Shown: in pieces, positions 1 through 6,472 of the stretch | Layout: each line of letters starts with the position of its first letter | Numbering within the stretch: the first letter of the stretch is position 1 | Assembly: GCA_035340715.1 (NCBI GenBank) | Contig: DAOQTX010000038.1 | Span: 1-28,807 of the forward strand | Length of the DNA stretch: 28,807 nucleotides | DNA from: DAOQTX01 sp035340715 | GTDB lineage: Bacteria > Bacteroidota > Bacteroidia > AKYH767-A > OLB10 | Reading direction: 5' to 3' | Notes under the pieces: model-generated | What the model was told of the DNA's origin: nothing | What the model saw: the letters and a program-made list of their open reading frames with translations, nothing else | The model's database searches: none | Program-made: the position numbers and the translations under genes

Positions 1-617
1 CTATACTTATCTTTTACTTTATGATCATACCCGGCAGCAAATAATAGATATGCAAAAGGCAGATTGCCATTGATGTAAACAAAGTAAGCGGCAAACAGAA
101 TAATTCCAATCAATACTGCAGTATTTACAATATTGTAGCTGGGAATGCGAATGGGTTTATTCATGGTACCATTCAGTTTCAAAAAGGCAATAACACTACC
201 TGAAAATGAAACTGAACCAATAACTAGTCCTGCTGCGATGGCAGCAAGAAATCCATATTGAGGTGCTGAGTTCAAATGTGCATAATGACTAAATTCGATT
301 ATTGAAATCAAAGCGGCACAGGCACCACCCATTCCATTAAACATAGATACCAGTTCAGGCATTTTTGTCATAGCCACTTTCTTGGCGGTCATCCAACCGA
401 TTATAGTTCCAATAATCATGGCAACGATAATGAGTACATAGATCATGGTTGGTACTTCATGGTCGGCAATGAACATGGTTCCAAAGATGGCTAAGGTCAT
501 ACCAAAAGCAGCGATAAGATTTCCTTTACGGGCGCTTTTCGGATTGCTCATCATTTTTAATCCCAGGATGAATGTCACCGAGGCGATCAGATATAAAATT
601 TCTATTATGCTTATCAT
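1..617 (-). CDS. pntB: NAD(P) transhydrogenase subunit beta, N-terminal part (cut by window edge)
   Basis: The PntB subunit forms part of the proton channel and carries the NADP(H)-binding domain of the inner-membrane transhydrogenase, which uses the proton gradient to make NADPH from NADH. Only about 205 N-terminal residues lie in the window; the NADP-binding C-terminal domain is missing off the left edge. Translation from the ATG at 617 begins MISIIEILYLIASVTFILGL and continues with KMMSNPKSARKGN, typical of PntB starts, followed by several hydrophobic helices and the conserved stretch MPELVSMFNGMGGACAAL. The start is 14 bases after the stop of the small alpha subunit, so the three pnt genes form one operon. 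I saw no frameshift in the visible part. Family assignment is firm; completeness cannot be judged. Confidence 0.93.
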   Translation of the reverse strand, partial: MISIIEILYLIASVTFILGLKMMSNPKSARKGNLIAAFGMTLAIFGTMFIADHEVPTMIYVLIIVAMIIGTIIGWMTAKKVAMTKMPELVSMFNGMGGACAALISIIEFSHYAHLNSAPQYGFLAAIAAGLVIGSVSFSGSVIAFLKLNGTMNKPIRIPSYNIVNTAVLIGIILFAAYFVYINGNLPFAYLLFAAGYDHKVKDKY

Positions 618-631
618 ATAATGCGCTTAAC

Positions 632-937
632 TTATTTCTTTTTAAACATATCTAACATTCGGTCGGTAACTACAAAACCACCTACCACATTTAATGTTCC
701 CAATATCACTGCAAGAAAACCAAGAATTAGCGAAGCAGTTTCATCAGGGCTTGTGTGCAGCATAACATAAATAGCCCCAACAATTACTACTCCGTGAATG
801 GCATTTGCTCCACTCATTAATGGAGTATGCAATACAGTTGGTACATTACCTATCACTTCCATTCCAACAAAAACAGAGAGGATGATAAAGTAAATCATCT
901 CTCGGTATTCACTTATAAGATTTAAAATATTTTCCAT
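632..937 (-). CDS. pntA2: NAD(P) transhydrogenase alpha subunit, small membrane part
   Basis: This 101-residue membrane protein corresponds to the C-terminal transmembrane part of the E. coli PntA chain, encoded as a separate gene. It helps form the proton channel with PntB. Three hydrophobic segments are visible at about residues 12-33, 46-61 and 66-90, with the family-typical stretch VPTVLHTPLMSGANAIHGVV at about residues 32-51. It lies 12 bases downstream of the NAD-binding alpha subunit and 14 bases upstream of pntB, in the order alpha1-alpha2-beta. Splitting PntA into two genes is known in several bacterial groups, so this is normal and not a frameshift: a separate ATG is present and the length matches the family. 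Confidence 0.93.
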   Translation of the reverse strand: MENILNLISEYREMIYFIILSVFVGMEVIGNVPTVLHTPLMSGANAIHGVVIVGAIYVMLHTSPDETASLILGFLAVILGTLNVVGGFVVTDRMLDMFKKK

Positions 938-949
938 ACAATTAGTTAA

Positions 950-2080
950 TTATGCATTTACTGATTTTAGTACACTGGGGTGAACAGCTTCACCTTTAAA
1001 AACAATCAGTGATCCTTTGGTTATTTCTTCTTCCATTTCCCATTTAAATCCTTCTTTATCAGCCAAGTGAATTAAACAGGTATAAATATTTTTCGCATAC
1101 AATTCAGATGCGTTCATTGGCAATAAACTTGGAAGGTTGCTTTCTCCAATTATGGTCACGCCATGTTTAACTACGGTTTTATTCAGCTCACTTAAACTGC
1201 AATTTCCACCTTGTTCAACGGCCATATCTACAATTACGGAGCCCATCTTCATACTGGAAACCATTTCTTCGGTTACGAGTACCGGAGCTTTTTTTCCGGG
1301 AATAAGCGCGGTAGTAATAACTACATCTGCTGCTGCAATATGTTTGGCTATTAAAGCTTGTTGCTTCTTGAGAAAATCTTCAGAAACTGATTTTACATAA
1401 CCGCCTTCGGTAGCTATACTATCATCTCCTTTCACTTCAATAAACTTACCACCCAATGATTCAACTTGTTCTTTTGTTTCAGGGCGTATGTCAGACACTT
1501 CAACAATAGCGCCTAAACGCTTTGCAGTAGCTATAGCTTGCAAACCTGCAACGCCTGCACCCATGATCACCACTTTAGACGGTTTAATGGTTCCGGCTGC
1601 GGTCATCATCATAGGATACATTTTACCTATAGCATTCGCGGCCAAAAGAACGGTTTTGTATCCAGCTAAATTACTTTGAGACGATAAGGCATCCATCTTT
1701 TGAGCCCTTGAAATACGTGGTATGGCATCCATTGAAAATGCACTGATGCCTTTTTTGCAACAAGCTTCTACCAAATCGGGATTATAAGAAGCCCACATAA
1801 AACTAATCAACACCGCATCCGATTTCATAAGTTCAATTTCAGATGGCTCAGGGGCATTAACCCGCAACACCACATCTGCTGATTTGTAAACATCATTTGC
1901 TCCGGATAGTATCTCAGCACCGGCTGATTTATAGTCATCATCAGAGAAATACGAATTCAAACCCGCACCACTTTCAATACTGACTTCAAAACCTTGCCCT
2001 TTAAGCAATTTGACAACCTCGGGGCTAACAGCCACACGGTTTTCCTTTAGTTTTGTTTCCTTAGTTACTCCTATTCTCAT
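950..2080 (-). CDS. pntA1: NAD(P) transhydrogenase alpha subunit, NAD(H)-binding part
   Basis: This 376-residue soluble protein is the NAD(H)-binding component (dI) of proton-translocating transhydrogenase, peripheral on the cytoplasmic face. It shares the alanine dehydrogenase/PntA fold. Visible signatures are the N-terminal RIGVTKETKLKENRVAVSP, the loop PRISRAQKMDALSSQSNLAG at residues 121-140 that contacts nicotinamide, and the Rossmann motif GAGVAG at 174-179 followed by the acidic residue of VEVSDIRP (about 194-200) that selects NAD over NADP. Length is normal for the split form. It is the first gene of the pntA1-pntA2-pntB operon. The 167-base upstream region is shared with the divergent 99-residue gene and holds a small inverted repeat in the pnt leader; I found no strong Bacteroidota promoter on this strand (a TTTCTTTG near 2135 is one base off consensus). 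Confidence 0.95.
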   Translation of the reverse strand: MRIGVTKETKLKENRVAVSPEVVKLLKGQGFEVSIESGAGLNSYFSDDDYKSAGAEILSGANDVYKSADVVLRVNAPEPSEIELMKSDAVLISFMWASYNPDLVEACCKKGISAFSMDAIPRISRAQKMDALSSQSNLAGYKTVLLAANAIGKMYPMMMTAAGTIKPSKVVIMGAGVAGLQAIATAKRLGAIVEVSDIRPETKEQVESLGGKFIEVKGDDSIATEGGYVKSVSEDFLKKQQALIAKHIAAADVVITTALIPGKKAPVLVTEEMVSSMKMGSVIVDMAVEQGGNCSLSELNKTVVKHGVTIIGESNLPSLLPMNASELYAKNIYTCLIHLADKEGFKWEMEEEITKGSLIVFKGEAVHPSVLKSVNA

Positions 2081-2098
2081 TGTTTAGAGGTTTTTAAA

Positions 2099-2127
2099 CC
2101 CAACAACCCTTGTTTACATCTGTTGGG
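2099..2127 (-). promoter_or_regulatory. possible hairpin in the pnt operon leader
   Basis: CCCAACA (2099-2105) and TGTTGGG (2121-2127) are perfect 7-base complements separated by 15 bases. They lie about 20 bases upstream of the pntA1 start codon. A transcript of the pnt operon could form a GC-rich stem here, unusual in this AT-rich intergenic region. There is no U-tract, so it does not look like a terminator. A protein operator or chance are equally possible. Confidence 0.25.
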
Positions 2128-2190
2128 GGCGATTGCAAAGAAAAAAATAATTATTGAATTGAAGTTATTTTATAATCCTCGGTTTAATAA

Positions 2191-2222
2191 TTGCGCTAAA
2201 CGAATTGATTTGTTTATTTTTG
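2191..2222 (+). promoter_or_regulatory. Bacteroidota-type promoter for the 99-residue gene
   Basis: TTG at 2191-2193 and TATTTTTG at 2215-2222 fit the Bacteroidota sigma-A consensus TTG-N(17-23)-TAnnTTTG, with a spacer of 21 bases. Transcription would start near 2229, about 20 bases before the ATG at 2248. Confidence 0.65.
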
Positions 2223-2247
2223 AAGAGTAAAGACCTATAAAATCCTT

Positions 2248-2547
2248 ATGTTTAAATATACACCCCATTTTCTAAAGAAACTTGAAGACATTCTTAAAAG
2301 CAACAACTATGAGTTGCGATATGAGAAAGGAAATTTTAAGTCCGGATTCTGTATTCTTGAACAGCGGAATGTGATAGTCGTAAACAAATTTACCACCGTT
2401 GAAAGTCGTATAAATTCTTTAATAGAAATTTTGTATCTTTTAAATGATGTATTGTTAGAAGATAGAGACAAGATTGATGAAATATTAAAGAAAGCAGGCA
2501 AGTTCAATGATGAAGAAACCGCTAATCGACCTGCCGAAGAAGTCTAA
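2248..2547 (+). CDS. conserved Bacteroidota protein of unknown function (99 aa)
   Basis: This small soluble protein has no signal peptide or membrane segment. It opens with a basic, amphipathic helix (MFKYTPHFLKKLEDILKSNN), followed by a beta-rich core RYEKGNFKSGFCILEQRNVI at residues 24-43 and an acidic, helical C-terminal half ending in a Glu-rich tail. The YEKGNF-x-SG-[FY]-C pattern recalls a family of about 100-residue hypothetical proteins I have seen in Bacteroidota; no function is known to me. The single Cys (residue 34) sits in this core. A strong promoter lies directly upstream, and the ATG is the first after it. The gene is divergent from pntA1 and 90 bases upstream of the usp operon, which has its own regulatory palindrome, so it may be a separate unit. 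Confidence 0.8.
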   Translation: MFKYTPHFLKKLEDILKSNNYELRYEKGNFKSGFCILEQRNVIVVNKFTTVESRINSLIEILYLLNDVLLEDRDKIDEILKKAGKFNDEETANRPAEEV

Positions 2548-2550
2548 TTA

Positions 2551-2564
2551 ATGATTTGAATCAT
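2551..2564. promoter_or_regulatory. FNR-like operator upstream of the usp-doxX-usp operon
   Basis: ATGATTTGAATCAT is a perfect palindrome of the form ATGAT-N4-ATCAT. It matches the FNR box TTGAT-N4-ATCAA at 8 of 10 positions and contains the general Crp/Fnr core TGA-N6-TCA. The same palindrome with a different centre occurs at 6458-6471 in front of the PAS histidine kinase. It starts 4 bases after the stop of the 99-residue gene and is centred 80 bases before the usp start. A TATATTTT at 2607-2614 is one base off the -7 consensus and would put the operator near position -63. The binding protein is unknown; the Crp-family protein at 24872-25522 is one candidate. Confidence 0.5.
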
Positions 2565-2575
2565 GTTTTTTATAA

Positions 2576-2599
2576 CCATGCATCATGATAAATGCATGG
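2576..2599. repeat. perfect inverted repeat in the usp leader
   Basis: CCATGCAT (2576-2583) and ATGCATGG (2592-2599) are perfect 8-base inverted repeats with an 8-base spacer (CATGATAA). Each arm is itself centred on the self-complementary ATGCAT. The element sits between the FNR-like palindrome and the usp start codon, so it could be a second operator or an mRNA hairpin. It is not followed by a U-tract. Confidence 0.45.
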
Positions 2600-2637
2600 C
2601 AGCTTGTATATTTTTAACCATTAAACCATTTTTGTAT

Positions 2638-3459
2638 ATGATTAATTCCATTTTGGCACCAACCGATTTTTCCTTAAATGCAAAGCATGCAGTGCTCTAT
2701 GCGGCTGAGTTAGCTGTAAAAGCTAAATCTAAGCTTACCATTTTGAATGCTTATCATCTTTTACACGGGCCACATGATTATCCTAAAACCATTGATCATA
2801 TTCCTACCGAAAGCGATATTAAACAAAGAAGCATGCAGAAGCTTTATAGTTTAAAACGTTTGGTGATAAAGAAATTTCCAAAGTTAAAAGTAGATCTAGT
2901 TGCAGAACATGGTATGCCTGTAGAAACTATTTTATACAGTGCTAAAAATGTAAAGGCAGATTTGATTGTTATGGGTACATTAGGAATGAGTGGTGTTAGT
3001 TCTGTTTTGTTTGGAAGAAATACTTTGCGAATGATACGAAGTGCGTATTGTCCGGTATTGGCCGTTCCTAAAAGGAGTAAAGTGTCAAACGTTAAAAAGG
3101 TATTGTATGCAAGCGACCTCAGTGAAGGCGAAACAGATGTAATGAAAAGGTTGATTGCCTTTGCTTCCGTTTGGAATGCGAGTGTTAAAATTGTGTACAT
3201 CAATCGGCCGGGTCAGGATAGAATGAAAAGTAGATTGCTGGAAGTTTCCAAAAAAACAAGATATAAGAAAGTGAGTATTGAAGCCATTGAGAATGAAAGT
3301 GTCGTAAATGGTATTGAAATATTTTTGAAAGAACAGAAGTCCGACATTTTAGCTTTGGCGCATAGACCTAGAACATTTTTTGAAGATCTGTTTCATGTAA
3401 GTGTTACCAAGCAACTTTCTTTGAATATTAACTTGCCTTTGTTGGTCATCCCTAAATGA
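2638..3459 (+). CDS. tandem-domain universal stress protein
   Basis: A UspA-superfamily protein of 273 residues with two Usp domains (about 1-145 and 153-273). The first domain starts INSILAPTDFS and carries the ATP-binding signature G113-x2-G116-x9-G126, but the usual Ser/Thr after the last Gly is Arg-Asn. The second starts KKVLYASDLSEGE and lacks a glycine motif, so only the first is likely to bind nucleotide. Proteins of this superfamily act in the cytoplasm in stress and energy-limitation responses; the exact role is not predictable. The ATG at 2638 was chosen because the Usp fold begins right after it; an earlier in-frame ATG at 2563 would add 25 residues and overlap the regulatory palindromes. 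The stop overlaps the next gene as ATGA. Confidence 0.88.
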   Translation: MINSILAPTDFSLNAKHAVLYAAELAVKAKSKLTILNAYHLLHGPHDYPKTIDHIPTESDIKQRSMQKLYSLKRLVIKKFPKLKVDLVAEHGMPVETILYSAKNVKADLIVMGTLGMSGVSSVLFGRNTLRMIRSAYCPVLAVPKRSKVSNVKKVLYASDLSEGETDVMKRLIAFASVWNASVKIVYINRPGQDRMKSRLLEVSKKTRYKKVSIEAIENESVVNGIEIFLKEQKSDILALAHRPRTFFEDLFHVSVTKQLSLNINLPLLVIPK

Positions 3460-3872
3460 TGGAAACTTATGCTCACCATATTGCAGAACTTTTAATTCGA
3501 GTAGTAGCAGGAGTTTTGTTTTTCTTTCAGGGATACGATAAAGTTTTTTGCATGAAGAATGATGAAATCTATAAAGCTGTTTGCGATAATTTCAATCGTG
3601 TAAAACTGCCTCCGATTGTTCTGAAAGCTGGAATTTCGTTAACTAGCTTTATAGAGCTAATGGCTGGTAGTATGCTGGTGTTGGGTTTGTTCAAGTATGT
3701 AGCGCTTTATTTTTTGAGTTTTGATTTATTGGTTATTGCCTTTGGATTTAGTATTTCCAAACCTATGTGGGACATGCAGTATTATTTGCCAAGATTGATT
3801 CTAGTTGTCGCATTACTCATCATGCCATTTGAGTGGGGAATATTTTCATTCGATTATTTTATACATCATTAA
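3456..3872 (+). CDS. DoxX-like four-helix membrane protein
   Basis: A 138-residue inner-membrane protein with four hydrophobic segments at about residues 8-27, 55-78, 80-102 and 112-133. The N-terminal pattern IAELLIRVVAGVLFFFQGYDK matches the R-x3-G-x-x-F-x3-G-x2-K feature of DoxX/DoxD-type proteins. The family is loosely linked to redox and thiosulfate or quinone metabolism, but most members are uncharacterised. Its start overlaps the stop of the upstream usp gene (ATGA) and a second usp follows 11 bases after its stop, so all three are translated from one message. The placement between two Usp genes suggests a shared stress or low-energy role. A second ATG directly after the first (3459) is an equally possible start. 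Confidence 0.8.
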   Translation: MMETYAHHIAELLIRVVAGVLFFFQGYDKVFCMKNDEIYKAVCDNFNRVKLPPIVLKAGISLTSFIELMAGSMLVLGLFKYVALYFLSFDLLVIAFGFSISKPMWDMQYYLPRLILVVALLIMPFEWGIFSFDYFIHH

Positions 3873-3883
3873 ATTTTAATGTC

Positions 3884-4732
3884 ATGAAAATTTTAGTAGC
3901 AACTGATTATTCAACTTCATCCCTAAATGCTTTAGAGTATGCCATAGCTTTGGCGCATCAAATAAGAGCCAACATAACTTTGGTGCATGTATTTCAAGTG
4001 CCGCCTCCTATATCAGAAGTGCCCTTATTGGTGGTATCAACTGATGAGTTGCTCACGGAGCACAAAAGAAAACTTACTGAAATATTGAGCGAGAGAAATA
4101 TACATAGTGGAATTAAAGTCGAATCGGAAGTACTGTATGGCAATACAGTGCAAGAAATCAGTCGCTATGCACATGAAAAACAATTCGACTTATTGGTATG
4201 TGGTATTGAAAGCACAGGGATGTTAGAGGAGTATTTTATTGGTTCAACCTCAATGGGTTTTATTCGTAATTCAAAAGTTCCTGTATTTATCATTCCTATG
4301 GAGGCCAATTATAAACAAGGTCCAATGGTGTTTGCCTACGATGCGCAGGAAAATCAAACAGATTATCCTATTGAATTTATATTGAAACTTAAAGACAGGC
4401 TCAAATCGGATCTACATGTTGTTACTGTTTTAAAAGAAGGAACGGAGTTTCCGGACGATGAGGAGCAGCAAATTTACAGTAGACTAAATTCTTATTTTAA
4501 TAATACCTCGTATCAGGTTCATTTGAGTTATGATAATGATGTAGATGCACGTATTCGCAAATCAACAGTTGAATTAAAAGCTTGTTGCCTGGTGATGATT
4601 TCACACAAACATGGACTAATCAACCGAATATTTAATGAAACACATACGAAACGAATAGCATATCGTAGTCAAGTACCTGTTTTATCAATTCCTGAAATTG
4701 AAAAGAATAAATTGAGCGTATTATTGTCGTAA
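3884..4732 (+). CDS. tandem-domain universal stress protein, divergent
   Basis: A 282-residue UspA-superfamily protein. The N-terminal Usp domain (about 1-138) begins MKILVATDYSTSSLNALEYA and ends with a modified nucleotide motif, C106-G107-x4-G112-x7-G120-S121, in which the glycine spacing is shifted from the usual G-x2-G-x9-G-S/T. The second half (about 147-270) keeps Usp-like strand-helix order but has no glycine signature. Start chosen at the ATG at 3884, where the Usp fold begins; an earlier in-frame ATG at 3833 lies inside the doxX coding region. It is the third gene of the usp-doxX-usp operon. Its stop is 31 bases from that of the convergent histidine kinase, with no obvious terminator between. 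Confidence 0.88.
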   Translation: MKILVATDYSTSSLNALEYAIALAHQIRANITLVHVFQVPPPISEVPLLVVSTDELLTEHKRKLTEILSERNIHSGIKVESEVLYGNTVQEISRYAHEKQFDLLVCGIESTGMLEEYFIGSTSMGFIRNSKVPVFIIPMEANYKQGPMVFAYDAQENQTDYPIEFILKLKDRLKSDLHVVTVLKEGTEFPDDEEQQIYSRLNSYFNNTSYQVHLSYDNDVDARIRKSTVELKACCLVMISHKHGLINRIFNETHTKRIAYRSQVPVLSIPEIEKNKLSVLLS

Positions 4733-4763
4733 TCAATCATCATCAATCTTTCGTATAAAAATA

Positions 4764-6419
4764 TTATCCAGGTAAATTCACCTTAAAGGTCGATCCAACT
4801 CCTAAAGTGCTGCTTACTTCGATTGACCCTTCTAAAATAGATACATATCTCTTAACGATATTTAGACCTAAACCGGTTCCTTGGATGTTTAAAGCATTTT
4901 TACCTCTAAAGAAACGTTCAAACAAATGTTCCTGATCTTGTGCTGAAATTCCCATTCCTTTATCAGTTATAATAATAGAGAATGACTTTGGACTCAATTC
5001 CAAATTCACTTGAATAGCCGCACCGGTAGCAGAATATTTACTGGCATTGGAGATTAGATTTATAAATACGTTGCGCACAATTTGTTTGTCCGTTCGTATT
5101 GCTCTTTCTTTCCCACTTGTACGAAAAGAAATGCTTTGATCTTCGAGCAAAGTAGGACTCAATTCTTGAATGAGTTGAGTGATAAATCCTTTCAGATCAA
5201 AATCTTCAGGTTTAACTTCTATTCTACCTTCTTCTAATTTACCAAGAGAAAGAAAATCATTGAGTATGTCACTCAGGTTGCCCACTGCAGATTTTATCCG
5301 ATTGATATGTTTGTCTCTATTGCTTTGTTGTTCGCTTAAGGTATATTTTTCAATCAATGAAACAGAAGATAAGATAGTGCTTAGGGGAGTTCTGAATTCA
5401 TGCGAAGCCATTGTTACAAAACGACTTTTTAATTCTCCCAGCTCTTTCTCTTTATTTAAAGCGGTCCGTATTTCAGTTTCTTTTGTTTTTATGTCCGTTA
5501 TGTCTTGAAACACCATTAATATTTGACTTACCGATTGATCGGCATTGAATAATGGAACTGCATTTATACTGAAATAGTAATTTGAAATCTGCAAATCAAA
5601 CTGTGTGCTTTGACCACCAAAAACTTCACGAATATTCTCCTCAATATAGGTTGAAACATGCGGAGCGTATTCAATTAATTTTTTCCCTTTTAAATCTTGA
5701 AATTCGGGTTCAAAATGATGTAAACCCAAACCATCAGCAAAGATATATCGAAAGTTACGATCGATCACGGCCATAAATCCACCAGGAAAATTATGCGCCA
5801 TAGTGCTGTATAAATTAGTTATCGATACCAAGTTTTTTTCTGCTTCTTTTCGACTTTCGTTTTCCTTTTCTAGTGTACTATTGGCATTCTCCAGTTTACT
5901 CACTACCTCACTCAGCAACGCAGTTCTTTGTTTAACCCTCGACTCCAATTCATTGTTCAATTCCTTTACTTTTTCATGTGCGTCAGAAAGCTGGGTATAG
6001 GTGGTATGCAGTTCTTTTTCTTGTTTTTTTCGTTCTGAAATATCAATGATGAAGGCTATAATAAAAGTCTCTTCTTCAGACCTATAATAAGATAAACTAA
6101 TTTCAACAGGTATAAGTCTTCCATCCTTATGTTGTCCTTCCAAGGAAATGCCCGCACCCATTGCTCTCTGCTTAGGAGCTTTTTGATATCCTTCTCTATA
6201 TGAGACATGCACGTCACGTTTCGACCGGGGGACCAAAACTTCAATCATTTGACCAATCAATTCGTTCGTCTGATACCCAAATAACTTTTCTGATTCTTGA
6301 TTGGCTTTTATGATCCTGCCTTTTTCATCACTGATAACAATAGCAATGGATGAATATTCAAACAATGCATTCATAATCGTGATGTCCACAGAGTTGTTAT
6401 TATCGCTTGTCGTTTTCAT
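4764..6419 (-). CDS. soluble PAS-PAS sensor histidine kinase
   Basis: A 551-residue cytoplasmic histidine kinase without membrane segments. Order: PAS 1 (about 11-130), charged coiled coil (130-197), PAS 2 (200-310), HisKA with the phospho-acceptor in ASHEFRTPL (His340), and HATPase_c with N-box NLISNASKYS (about 454-463), G1 DKGMGI (486-491) and G2 GTGLGL (514-519). All catalytic motifs are intact. PAS 1 ends with the typical IAFIIDISERKKQ, so a diffusible or redox ligand or cofactor is possible but unknown. Start taken at the ATG at 6419; a TTG seven codons upstream is in frame but less likely. No response regulator is next to it, so it is an orphan; the REC proteins at 20770-23686 could be partners. 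An FNR-like palindrome lies 39 bases upstream of the start. Confidence 0.92.
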   Translation of the reverse strand: MKTTSDNNNSVDITIMNALFEYSSIAIVISDEKGRIIKANQESEKLFGYQTNELIGQMIEVLVPRSKRDVHVSYREGYQKAPKQRAMGAGISLEGQHKDGRLIPVEISLSYYRSEEETFIIAFIIDISERKKQEKELHTTYTQLSDAHEKVKELNNELESRVKQRTALLSEVVSKLENANSTLEKENESRKEAEKNLVSITNLYSTMAHNFPGGFMAVIDRNFRYIFADGLGLHHFEPEFQDLKGKKLIEYAPHVSTYIEENIREVFGGQSTQFDLQISNYYFSINAVPLFNADQSVSQILMVFQDITDIKTKETEIRTALNKEKELGELKSRFVTMASHEFRTPLSTILSSVSLIEKYTLSEQQSNRDKHINRIKSAVGNLSDILNDFLSLGKLEEGRIEVKPEDFDLKGFITQLIQELSPTLLEDQSISFRTSGKERAIRTDKQIVRNVFINLISNASKYSATGAAIQVNLELSPKSFSIIITDKGMGISAQDQEHLFERFFRGKNALNIQGTGLGLNIVKRYVSILEGSIEVSSTLGVGSTFKVNLPG

Positions 6420-6428
6420 TGTTGGGGG

Positions 6429-6471
6429 TAAAAATATCAAATTGAATGATTAACGACATGATTTCGATCAT
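6429..6471 (-). promoter_or_regulatory. FNR-like operator and putative -7 element of the PAS kinase gene
   Basis: ATGATTTCGATCAT at 6458-6471 has the same ATGAT-N4-ATCAT form as the palindrome before the usp operon. On the minus strand TATTTTTA (6436 down to 6429) matches the Bacteroidota -7 box TAnnTTTG in 7 of 8 positions. The implied start point near 6422 would place the palindrome centre about 42 bases upstream, the spacing typical of class II activation by Crp/Fnr proteins, and would give an almost leaderless mRNA (ATG at 6419). The palindrome also sits directly behind the stop of the upstream barrel gene (6473). Confidence 0.5.
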
Positions 6472-6472
6472 C

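Noticed and set aside
632..2080. Frameshifted pntA gene split in two
   Set aside because: Each part has its own start, normal length and intact motifs; the split alpha subunit is a known arrangement.
5179..6244. Open frames antisense to or overlapping the PAS kinase gene
   Set aside because: The kinase frame carries all the family motifs; the others are unrelated low-complexity translations.
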